Shown here: positions 1-5,977 of the stretch, piece by piece
How the letters are laid out: each line of letters begins with the position of its first letter
Numbering within the stretch: position 1 is the first letter of the stretch
Assembly: GCA_937910825.1 (NCBI GenBank)
Contig: CALEMO010000005.1
Coordinates: 1 to 12,508, forward strand
DNA from: an uncultured Solirubrobacterales bacterium
GTDB lineage: Bacteria; Actinomycetota; Thermoleophilia; Solirubrobacterales; 70-9
Reading direction: 5' to 3'
DNA: 12,508 nt
Notes under the pieces: model-generated
Told to the model about the DNA's origin: nothing
Seen by the model: only the letters and a program-made list of their open reading frames with translations
The model's database searches: none
Position numbers and translations under genes: made by a program

Positions 1-179
1 TGGATCCTCGCGGTCCTATCGGTGAAAGCCTCCAAGTCGTCACCAAGCCGCCAGGTAGGCAGGCCTTCGGCGAGAACCTGGATTCGCCTGGCGCCACCGG
101 AGGCATGAAGCTTCACCTGAGCAGTCAGGGCCCGCCTGCTGGTAGCGATGTCACGGGGATCAGTCATCGAATAAAGGGT
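1..179 (-). pseudogene. C-terminal fragment of a GMC oxidoreductase (paralog of the gene at 9780-11741)
   Basis: The minus strand reads an open frame that runs off the left edge. Its translation aligns without gaps to residues 506-563 of the intact GMC oxidoreductase encoded at 10053-10226. I count about 43 identities in 58, including the shared run [17 protein letters not shown]. An in-frame TAG at 180-182 lies just before the start of the homology. The FAD-binding N-terminal half (about 500 residues in the paralog) is absent, and 180-356 shows no further GMC sequence in any frame I read. An ATG at 165-167 could open a short frame, but it has no evident ribosome binding site and would lack the nucleotide fold. 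I call it a 5'-truncated relic. Whether the catalytic His/Asn segment survives lies outside the window. Confidence 0.8.
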
Positions 180-221
180 CTACGACGAAAATCCCAATTG
201 ATCGCCTTTTATATCGACCTA

Positions 222-240
222 GCGGCCGTTGGGCGGCCGC
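222..240 (-). terminator. Hairpin downstream of the hydrolase gene, possible terminator
   Basis: A perfect 7-bp inverted repeat (gcggccg at 222-228, cggccgc at 234-240) encloses a 5-base loop. It lies about 115 bases downstream of the hydrolase stop on the minus strand. No T-run follows on that strand, so intrinsic termination is only possible. The rest of 180-356 holds nothing I can identify. Confidence 0.3.
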
Positions 241-356
241 CGCTACGTCGAACCGTGGCTGACGTCCCTCCCCTGCCCCGGCCGGATCAGCTAGCCGTGG
301 AAAAACCTCCCAAGACTGACGGTCGAGGGTTTCAACCGTGCCGGCGAGCCCGGCCG

Positions 357-1205
357 CTAGACCCGGGCCTCAAGCCATTCGATCAGGTCCTGGGTGACGC
401 GTTCGCGGTCGTCGGGTGGCTCGTTGATCAGCTCGTGGACGAAGCCTTCGTAGATGATGAGCTGCTTGTCGGAAGATCCGGCGCGCCCGTGGATGTCCCG
501 ACTGCCTGCTGCGGGAACTATCGGATCTGCCGAACCCGCGATGACCAGCAGCGGTATCTGCAGTTGGCCCACTTCGTCAGGCAGGTCGGCCATTGCCTCG
601 ACTATCTCGGAGACCGTTCGTGCCGGCTGCGCACCCTTGTAGACGAGCGGATCATTCATGTAGATAGAGAACTCCGCGGGATCACTCGAGATGCCCTGGA
701 AATCGAGCCGGTTGACCGGGATTCTCGGCGCGATCCGGCTCACGAGTTTGACTGCCTCCCGCTGAATTCGCGGTACACCAAGGCCTTCCAGCGAAACGGC
801 TGCTGACGAGAGAGTCAGCCCCGTGAGCTTGTCCTGATGGTCGAGCGCGTAACTCAAGCCAATGGTGCCCCCCATGCTGTGGGCGAGCATGAAAACGGGC
901 AGGTCGGGCTGCACCGCGCGGGCCATTTCGACTATACGATCGACGTCCGCGACGGCATCACCCAAGTGTGTCAGCACCCCGCGGTGGCCTTCACTGAGCC
1001 CGTGGCCGCGGTGATCGTTGGCCCAGACCGAGTACCCCTCCCCGACCAACCGTTCGGCGAGCCTTGTATACCGATCGCCGTGCTCGCCGTAGCCGTGGAC
1101 GATGACCACTTGAGCCCTGACATCCGCTGCAGTCCAGGTTCGCCAGTGGATACTGCCGCCGCCGGCACCGGTGAAAGTCCCCGTGGTTAATTGACTGGAA
1201 GGCAA
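357..1205 (-). CDS. Alpha/beta hydrolase, monoacylglycerol-lipase-like
   Basis: A serine hydrolase of the Hydrolase_4/serine aminopeptidase S33 type, the family of monoacylglycerol lipases and lysophospholipases. With numbering from the longer alternative start at 1229, HGYGEH (45-50) is the oxyanion-hole strand-turn and RGHGLSEG (74-81) is a family hallmark. The triad is Ser118 in AHSMGG, Asp235 in GSADPIVP and His265 in GFVHEL. No signal peptide or membrane segment is visible, so it should act in the cytoplasm on monoacylglycerol- or ester-like substrates. I prefer the TTG at 1203-1205 (282 aa): AGGAG lies five bases upstream, whereas the TTG at 1227-1229 has no ribosome binding site but overlaps the stop of the preceding gene as TTGA. 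It is the second gene of an operon with the SnoaL-like gene. Fold and triad are clear; the substrate is inferred. Confidence 0.88.
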   Translation of the reverse strand: MPSSQLTTGTFTGAGGGSIHWRTWTAADVRAQVVIVHGYGEHGDRYTRLAERLVGEGYSVWANDHRGHGLSEGHRGVLTHLGDAVADVDRIVEMARAVQPDLPVFMLAHSMGGTIGLSYALDHQDKLTGLTLSSAAVSLEGLGVPRIQREAVKLVSRIAPRIPVNRLDFQGISSDPAEFSIYMNDPLVYKGAQPARTVSEIVEAMADLPDEVGQLQIPLLVIAGSADPIVPAAGSRDIHGRAGSSDKQLIIYEGFVHELINEPPDDRERVTQDLIEWLEARV

Positions 1206-1210
1206 TTCAT

Positions 1211-1215
1211 CTCCT
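1211..1215 (-). promoter_or_regulatory. Ribosome binding site AGGAG that decides the hydrolase start
   Basis: AGGAG on the minus strand ends five bases before the TTG at 1203-1205. An ATG lying between them (1208-1210) is out of frame. This favours the shorter 282-residue hydrolase. Confidence 0.6.
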
Positions 1216-1225
1216 CGCTGATCCG

Positions 1226-1588
1226 TCAATTGTTGTCCGGCAACGGTCCAAAGAAGCCCAATACGCGATTGACCATCCCTCCATCGTCGACTTCCGTCAC
1301 ATCGAAACCCGGGAGGATAACTTCACCATCCCGACTGATCTGCCACGAGTAGCGATGAAAACCATGGTGGCTGTCGACTCCGCTCGTTCGCGAGTACACA
1401 GCACCGGGAATTGCCGCCTGGACTTTTCGAACATTTTCTTCAAACTCGTCGATGCCGTGGGTCTCAACGCTGGGATCGATGAATGCGATCTCTGGTGTCA
1501 GTGCCCGCTTTAGATGGTTCCGGAGCACCGATGGATCAGACTCGTTCCAGGCGGCCAACATGTGATCGAGCGACTCGGGGTACGCCAT
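1226..1588 (-). CDS. SnoaL/NTF2-like domain protein
   Basis: A 120-residue protein with the size and layout of a single-domain NTF2/SnoaL-like protein. An N-terminal helix (LDHMLAAWNESD, residues 7-18) is followed by FIDPS (36-40), typical of the cone-shaped fold. The C-terminal beta-sheet strands carry the pattern HRYSWQI...VILPGFDVTEVDDGGMVNRVLGFFG (78-114). The family includes small isomerases, cyclases and proteins with no known activity, and I see no residues that fix a reaction. The ATG at 1586-1588 was chosen because AGGAG sits seven bases upstream (1596-1600); the frame stays open to 1900 but the extension lacks homology. The stop TGA at 1226-1228 touches the downstream hydrolase, so the two are probably co-transcribed and may act on the same compound. 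Confidence 0.75.
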   Translation of the reverse strand: MAYPESLDHMLAAWNESDPSVLRNHLKRALTPEIAFIDPSVETHGIDEFEENVRKVQAAIPGAVYSRTSGVDSHHGFHRYSWQISRDGEVILPGFDVTEVDDGGMVNRVLGFFGPLPDNN

Positions 1589-1774
1589 CGGTTGTCTCCT
1601 CGTGCCTAGCGGTGTTGGTGCTAAGGCGCAAATGGTACAGCCGAGCCTCGACACTTCGAACCGCTCTTCGCCTTCGGAGCACTTCAAAGGCTTGTGGCCA
1701 AGAGCGCATCGAGTCCGGTGGAAACTGCTGAGGTCGTGACCCGCGAGGAAGCCTATGGGGGTCGAAGGGAAGGA
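1589..1774. other. Divergent intergenic region
   Basis: This 186-base gap separates the minus-strand SnoaL-like gene from the plus-strand oxidoreductase relic. It should hold the promoter of the SnoaL-hydrolase operon. A TACCAT that could serve as a -10 box is readable on the minus strand about 50 bases upstream of the ATG, but I see no convincing -35 partner. The plus strand is open from a GTG at 1694, but that segment lacks homology to the oxidoreductase family. Confidence 0.35.
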
Positions 1775-2168
1775 ATGGCATGGGGAATTGACTCGGACTC
1801 TTCTCAACCGGCAAAAGTGGCGATCATCGGCGGCGGCCTCGTCGGCTTGGAGGGGATGCTCGCACTCGATGCCATCGACTACCCAAAGGCGGACGTTCAC
1901 CTGTTTTCACCGAAGGCCAGGTTCGTGCCCAAACCGCCTGCCGTTTCGAGTGGGTTCGGCCGTGGTGACCTGTTCAATTTCGATCTGCCGAAGCTGACCG
2001 CTACCGCCGGAGCCACCTTCCACAATTTGAGTGTCTCCGAGGTCATCACGCAGGATCGGGTGACCAGACTCCCGGACGACACTGCGTGACCACGAAAATG
2101 CGGAAATGTTTGTGACCCTGTCCGAGGGCGGCACATGGCCGCTGCCGCTATACGAGCTGGCCCTGCTG
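1775..2168 (+). pseudogene. Decayed FAD/NAD(P)-dependent oxidoreductase (sulfide:quinone reductase / NDH-2-like)
   Basis: The 5' part (ATG at 1775, with AGGGA four bases upstream) encodes an N-terminal Rossmann motif, VAIIGGGLVGLEGMLAL at residues 15-31. A segment LFSPKARFVPKPPAV...FNFDLPKL follows, as in the FAD-binding start of pyridine-nucleotide-disulfide oxidoreductases of the SQR/NDH-2 type. This frame stops at 2087-2089. Homology resumes in another frame at about 2100-2168, with FVTLSEGGTWPLPLYELALL, which resembles a later conserved block of the same family. A stretch of several tens of residues that normally joins them is missing, so at least one frameshift and one deletion have occurred. 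The frame after 2168 stays open to 2321, but I cannot align it to the family. An intact member has roughly 350-400 residues. No functional enzyme is expected. Confidence 0.75.
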
Positions 2169-2253
2169 CGAGAACGGAACATCGAGACGATCCTGGCCCG
2201 GTTGGCACCGGCGCCGACGGCCGACTCCGCAACAAAGAGTTTTTGTGAGGGTT

Positions 2254-2264
2254 ATCACGGTGAT
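2254..2264. promoter_or_regulatory. Perfect palindrome ATCAC-G-GTGAT, operator candidate for the lipase gene
   Basis: An 11-base palindrome with 5-base arms lies about 53 bases upstream of the lipase start, in the most AT-rich part of this intergenic stretch. It sits just upstream of a possible -10 box, TATTGT at 2276-2281. Its size and position suit a dimeric repressor, but it matches no operator I can name and could be chance. Confidence 0.3.
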
Positions 2265-2317
2265 GGGCGATTGTCTATTGTATTTGCCTACCAAAACTCC
2301 TGGAAGAGAGATAAGAC

Positions 2318-3550
2318 TTGAATGCTTTGACGCCGCACCTGCCTCGCCTTCGCATGCTGACCGCCTTTTTCGTCCTCGCCTCGATGCTGGCTGCCATCGG
2401 TTTTTCGGCGACAGCTGAGGCCGGCAAGTGGCCCAACAAGGGTCCTAGCGGGAAGAAGTTCTACTACCCGGCAAACAAAAAGATCAGCAAGAAGCACGGC
2501 AAGCTGATCTGGCAGAGGAAGTCCCAGATTGGCGTCCGCCTCTCATCCGCAAGGGTGAACAAGGTAATTGCCTACTCGTCGAGGTCGATTTTCGGCCAGA
2601 AGGTTGCCGTTACCGGTTCGATCGCCGTCCCGAAGGGTAAAAAGCCCAAGGGCGGCTGGCCTGTGGTCACTTATGGCCACGGAACAACCGGCATCGCCGA
2701 CATCTGTGCTCCATCACGCAATACCCCGAACGGACCGGCTAACAGCTACATCACCTACATCGATCCAGAGCTTAACGCGATTCTCGAAGAGGGCTACGCG
2801 GTGCTCAGAACCGATTACCAGGGTCTTGGCACCCGTGGAATACATCCATTCCTGATCGGCAAGGCCGAGGGTCGCAGCGTGATCGACATCGTTCGGGCTG
2901 CCCGCGATATGAAGAGGGGGCTGTTCAGCAAGAAATTCGCGATCGCCGGACACTCCCAGGGCGGGCAAGCCGCGCTGTTTGCGGCCGGTCTCGCCAAGAA
3001 GTGGGCCCCAGACCTGAAGCTGCGGGGCACCATTGCCTGGGCGCCCGCCTCACACTTGGCAGATCAGGTTCCACTGCTGCCGGCTCTGACCTCCCCGAGT
3101 TCGCTCTCGGCGCTTGCGTCGTTGATCGTCCGGGGTGCTTCGGTCGCCAACAATGCGATTGACGGCAAGGCCCTGCTTTCGGACGAGGCATACGCCTTTT
3201 ACCCGGATACCAAGACAGAGTGCCTCGGCGCTCTGTCCGAGCCAGACAGCTTCGGTGGCCTTGCGCCGTCGACGTTGCTGCGCCCCGGAGCCGACCAGGC
3301 ACCGTTGCTGACCACGCTCAGTGCCAACAACCCGGCCGTGGCTACGCCTCAGCCGATATTCATGGCTCAGGGTGGGCTCGATACCACCGTATTCCCGTTC
3401 CTCACCAATGCCTTGAACGATGAGCTCGTTGCCCTGGGTGACAATGTGGACTACAGGTTCTACCCCGGCGCCAATCACAGCTCGGTTATCGTCGTATCCG
3501 AGGCAGACTCGCTGGCGTTCCTGAACGCACGCCTGCCCAGCCCGCGCTAA
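2318..3550 (+). CDS. Secreted lipase/esterase (alpha/beta hydrolase, secretory-lipase family)
   Basis: A 410-residue exported serine hydrolase. Residues 1-35 form a Sec signal peptide: basic residues at 10 and 12, a hydrophobic core at 14-30, and an AEA cleavage site before Gly36. The next 35 residues carry ten lysines and no acidic residue. The catalytic domain follows, with an oxyanion-region motif YGHGTTG (119-125), nucleophile Ser213 in GHSQGG, Asp355 in GGLDTTVFP and His387 in GANHSS. The order and spacing fit secretory-lipase-like bacterial enzymes that hydrolyse acylglycerols or other esters outside the membrane. The TTG start is supported by a purine-rich GGAAGAGAG upstream. The in-frame ATG at 2354 would cut the basic n-region and lacks a binding site. 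It is monocistronic with a hairpin behind it. The exact substrate is unknown. Confidence 0.9.
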   Translation: MNALTPHLPRLRMLTAFFVLASMLAAIGFSATAEAGKWPNKGPSGKKFYYPANKKISKKHGKLIWQRKSQIGVRLSSARVNKVIAYSSRSIFGQKVAVTGSIAVPKGKKPKGGWPVVTYGHGTTGIADICAPSRNTPNGPANSYITYIDPELNAILEEGYAVLRTDYQGLGTRGIHPFLIGKAEGRSVIDIVRAARDMKRGLFSKKFAIAGHSQGGQAALFAAGLAKKWAPDLKLRGTIAWAPASHLADQVPLLPALTSPSSLSALASLIVRGASVANNAIDGKALLSDEAYAFYPDTKTECLGALSEPDSFGGLAPSTLLRPGADQAPLLTTLSANNPAVATPQPIFMAQGGLDTTVFPFLTNALNDELVALGDNVDYRFYPGANHSSVIVVSEADSLAFLNARLPSPR

Positions 3551-3564
3551 AAGAAGTACCGGAA

Positions 3565-3598
3565 CAGGCGGGCGCCCCGACATAGAGGCGCCCGCCTG
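3565..3598 (+). terminator. Strong hairpin after the lipase gene
   Basis: A perfect 12-bp stem (caggcgggcgcc at 3565-3576, ggcgcccgcctg at 3587-3598) with a 10-base loop starts 15 bases after the lipase stop. The stem is very GC-rich. No T-run follows, so it resembles the T-poor terminators common in high-GC bacteria. Confidence 0.7.
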
Positions 3599-3655
3599 CA
3601 CCCCCTGCGCTCGGAGCGCTTCGTCGACGCCTCACCCGCCCAGGCGATTTAGCCC

Positions 3656-3802
3656 AAGACGCTGACGGTGCACGCCGACCGCTGCACCTCGATGACCTCG
3701 AAGCCGGTCACCTTTCTGCTCGCGGACCTCGGCGTGGCCAAGAGCCACAACCGGCCCTACACCTCCAATGACAACCCCTACTCGGAGGCGCAGTTCAAGA
3801 CG
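3656..3802 (+). mobile_element. IS3-type transposase fragment (end of the DDE core)
   Basis: The translation from KTLTVHADR through SEAQFKT matches the integrase core (rve) of IS3-family transposases. HADR carries the second catalytic Asp and YSEAQFK the catalytic Glu, separated by 35 residues as expected for a DD35E enzyme. The glycine usual after HADR is Cys here. The N-terminal two thirds of the transposase, including the first catalytic Asp, and the short tail after the Glu are missing. A TAG at 3650-3652 closes the frame upstream. I found no terminal inverted repeats or target duplications, so this is a relic. Confidence 0.8.
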
Positions 3803-4000
3803 CTCACCGAAACGCCGTGGGCATGGCTTGTCCGCCGGGGAAGACGTGACGACATCGCCACAGTCCTCTTCATCCATCCGCAGACTGTGCGCTACCGGAT
3901 GGGCCAGCTTCGCGAGCTGTACGGCGATCGGTTGAACGACCCTGAAGGCGTCCTGGCGGCAACCGTTGCGCTCGGACCCAAGGCATCAGGCAGGTCCTGA
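3668..4000 (+). pseudogene. Chimeric open frame: transposase end fused to a PucR-type C-terminal HTH
   Basis: One open frame of 110 codons joins two unrelated pieces. Residues 1-45 are the IS3-type transposase segment. Residues 47-104 match the C-terminal helix-turn-helix of PucR/CdaR-type regulators: LTETPWAWL, then IHPQTVRYRMGQLRELYGDRLNDPE, the diagnostic block of that domain. The junction lies near 3800-3811. Intact PucR regulators have several hundred residues with sensory domains before this helix-turn-helix, and none are here. The only near start is a GTG inside the transposase homology with no clear ribosome binding site. The simplest reading is that an insertion and later deletion removed the front of a regulator gene. 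A made protein of this kind would have a DNA-binding module but no sensor and no complete transposase. The regulator's targets are unknown; fadE5 lies just downstream. Confidence 0.75.
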
Positions 4001-4068
4001 ACCGACCTGAGGTCCCGCACCGCCTTCGGCATGAGATGGTCTCTGGCCCGCCGGCCCTCGCCCAACCG

Positions 4069-4074
4069 TAGAAT
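4069..4074 (+). promoter_or_regulatory. Possible -10 box (TAGAAT) for fadE5
   Basis: TAGAAT fits the actinobacterial TANNNT -10 pattern and lies about 50 bases before the fadE5 start. No good -35 hexamer lies at the usual distance, so the assignment is weak. Confidence 0.3.
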
Positions 4075-4083
4075 GCTAGTAGC

Positions 4084-4095
4084 GACGGAGCCGTC
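4084..4095. promoter_or_regulatory. Short dyad GACGG-AG-CCGTC upstream of fadE5
   Basis: An inverted repeat with 5-base arms and a 2-base centre sits between the candidate -10 box and the start codon, where a repressor could act. The arms do not extend further and the sequence is GC-rich, so chance is a real possibility. Confidence 0.2.
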
Positions 4096-4124
4096 TACGA
4101 CACCTTGATCGGAAAGAAGAAACC

Positions 4125-5954
4125 TTGAGCCACTACATCAGCAACGTCCGGGACATCGAATTCAACCTCTTCGAGGTTCACAAGACTGACGATGTGCTGA
4201 AGACGGGCGCCTTCGGTGACCTGGACTCCGATACCGTACGCATCATGCTCGGGGAGGCGTCGCGTCTGGCCGAGGGTCCGGTTGCCGCAGCGTTCGCCGA
4301 CACCGACCGCAATCCGCCGACCTACGACCCCGAAACCTTCGTGGTGACCCTGCCCGAGGCGCTGAAGGAGGCGATCGGGGCCTGGACCGACGCCGAATGG
4401 CCGAAGCTCGGACTGAATGAAGAGGTCGGCGGCGTCCCTGCCCCTTCGACTGTCTCCTGGGCGATCGCCGAGTTCATGGTCGGTGCCCTGCCCGCCGGAT
4501 TCTTCTACCTGGCCGGCCCCGCCTTCGCACAGTTGCTCTACGGAAACGGTAACGAGGAGCAGAAGCACTGGGCCAGGCTCTCGATCGAGCGTGACTGGGG
4601 CGCGACGATGGTGCTGACCGAGCCGGATGCGGGCTCCGACGTCGGTGCCGGCCGCACCAAGGCGATCGAGCAGCCTGACGGCTCCTGGCACATTGAGGGC
4701 GACAAGCGTTACATCACCTCGGGCGACTCGGACGACCTGTTCGAGAACATCCTCCACTATGTGCTCGCCCGCCCTGAGGGTGCCGGGCCCGGGACCAAGG
4801 GGCTCAGCCTGTTCATCGTGCCGAAGTTCCTCTTTGACTCCGAGAGCGGAGAGCCAGGCGAGCGAAACGGTGCCTTTGTGACCAACCTCGAGCACAAGAT
4901 GGGCCTGAGGGCTTCGGCCACCTGCGACTTGACCTTTGGCGCCCACGGAACCCCGGCCAAGGGCTGGCTGGTCGGCGACGTCCACCAGGGCATCCGTCAG
5001 ATGTTCGATGTGATCGAGTTCGCCCGGATGATGGTCGGCACCAAGGCAATCGCGACGCTTTCGACCGGGTACCTGAACGCACTGGCCTACGCCAAGGATC
5101 GCATCCAGGGCGCCGACCTGACCCAGATCATGGACAAGACCGCTCCGCGCGTCTCGATAATGCATCACCCCGACGTTCGTAGATCGCTGATGACCCAGAA
5201 GGCCTACGCCGAAGGGCTGCGGGCGCTCTACATGTATACCGCCGTCCACCAGGATGAGACCGCGGCCGAAGTGGTTGAAGGGGTTGACCCCGGGCTCGCG
5301 ATGAGGATCAACGACTTCCTCCTCCCCCTGGTCAAGGGGGTCGGTTCAGAGCGCTCCTACGAGATCCTGACCGAGTCGCTCCAGACCTACGGCGGCTCCG
5401 GATTCCTCGAGGACTACCCGATCGAGCAGTACATCCGCGACGCGAAGATCGACAGTCTCTACGAAGGTACGACTGCGATCCAAGCTCAGGACTTCTTCTT
5501 CCGCAAGATCACCCGGGACGAAGGTCGGTCGATGAACCATCTCTTCGAGAAGATGCGGGTCCAGATCGATGGCAAGGGCGGCGGCCTCGACAAGGAACGC
5601 GCCTACCTGGCAGAAGCTTTGGAGGACATCAAGGCTATGAGCGCCGGCCTGACCGGATTCATGATGAGCTCTCAGGAGGATCCGAAGAACATCTACAAGG
5701 TCGGGCTCGGCTCGGTCCAGTTCCTCAGGGCCTTCGGCGACCTGATGATCGGCTGGCTGCTGATCCGCCACGCCGAAGTCGCAGCAGCGGCACTCGAAGA
5801 CGGCCCCTCGGAAATTGACAAGCCTTTCTACGAAGGCAAGGTCGTCGCAGCGAAGTTCTTTGCGAGGAACATGCTGCCGAACCTGAAGGCGAGCAGGGCG
5901 GCGATCGAGAACATCGAAAACGATGTGATGGAGCTCAGCGAAGACGCTTTCTGA
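4125..5954 (+). CDS. fadE5: Acyl-CoA dehydrogenase, FadE5-type
   Basis: A 609-residue flavoprotein that introduces the trans-2 double bond into acyl-CoA, the first step of beta-oxidation. The long form, with an extra C-terminal domain beyond the usual 380-400 residue core, is that of mycobacterial FadE5, and I recognise close similarity from end to end. It starts [15 protein letters not shown]; the FAD/substrate segments are [13 protein letters not shown] (162-174) and [14 protein letters not shown] (196-209). [11 protein letters not shown] lies at 257-267, and [21 protein letters not shown] spans 415-435. The catalytic base is Glu447 in [10 protein letters not shown]. Mycobacterial FadE5 accepts a broad range of chain lengths, which probably applies here. 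TTG is the start because the family N-terminus begins exactly there and GGAAAGAAG precedes it. It stands alone, converging on the WS/DGAT gene, and should be cytoplasmic, passing electrons to an ETF. Confidence 0.95.
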   Translation: MSHYISNVRDIEFNLFEVHKTDDVLKTGAFGDLDSDTVRIMLGEASRLAEGPVAAAFADTDRNPPTYDPETFVVTLPEALKEAIGAWTDAEWPKLGLNEEVGGVPAPSTVSWAIAEFMVGALPAGFFYLAGPAFAQLLYGNGNEEQKHWARLSIERDWGATMVLTEPDAGSDVGAGRTKAIEQPDGSWHIEGDKRYITSGDSDDLFENILHYVLARPEGAGPGTKGLSLFIVPKFLFDSESGEPGERNGAFVTNLEHKMGLRASATCDLTFGAHGTPAKGWLVGDVHQGIRQMFDVIEFARMMVGTKAIATLSTGYLNALAYAKDRIQGADLTQIMDKTAPRVSIMHHPDVRRSLMTQKAYAEGLRALYMYTAVHQDETAAEVVEGVDPGLAMRINDFLLPLVKGVGSERSYEILTESLQTYGGSGFLEDYPIEQYIRDAKIDSLYEGTTAIQAQDFFFRKITRDEGRSMNHLFEKMRVQIDGKGGGLDKERAYLAEALEDIKAMSAGLTGFMMSSQEDPKNIYKVGLGSVQFLRAFGDLMIGWLLIRHAEVAAAALEDGPSEIDKPFYEGKVVAAKFFARNMLPNLKASRAAIENIENDVMELSEDAF

Positions 5955-5955
5955 G

Positions 5956-5977
5956 CCTGCTCACTTCGAAGAGCAGG
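5956..5977. terminator. Hairpin shared by two converging genes
   Basis: A perfect 7-bp stem (cctgctc at 5956-5962, gagcagg at 5971-5977) with an 8-base loop starts one base after the fadE5 stop and covers the last codons of the WS/DGAT gene. With only six bases between the converging stops it is the only candidate for a bidirectional terminator. T-runs are absent on both sides. Confidence 0.4.

Noticed and set aside
105..806. 233-codon plus-strand open frame at the left end
   Set aside because: It overlaps both the GMC relic and the hydrolase gene on the other strand, and its translation has no recognisable domain.
1589..1900. N-terminal extension of the SnoaL-like protein by 104 residues
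   Set aside because: The extension has no family similarity and overlaps the oxidoreductase relic on the other strand; AGGAG before the ATG at 1588 gives a normal 120-residue protein.
3607..3619. GCGCTC-G-GAGCGC inverted repeat as an IS terminal repeat
   Set aside because: It has no matching copy on the far side of the transposase fragment and no target duplication; a short GC palindrome is expected by chance here.
3629..3647. CGCCT/AGGCG inverted repeat followed by ATTT as a second terminator
   Set aside because: The stem is only 5 bp with a 9-base loop and lies behind the much stronger hairpin at 3565-3598.
3668..4000. An intact small PucR-family regulator gene
   Set aside because: The first 45 residues are clearly transposase and no sensory domain exists, so it is listed as a chimera.
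4095..5249. Long minus-strand open frame (384 codons) opposite fadE5
   Set aside because: It is antisense to the unmistakable fadE5 frame, arises from its GC-rich third positions, and its translation resembles no family.
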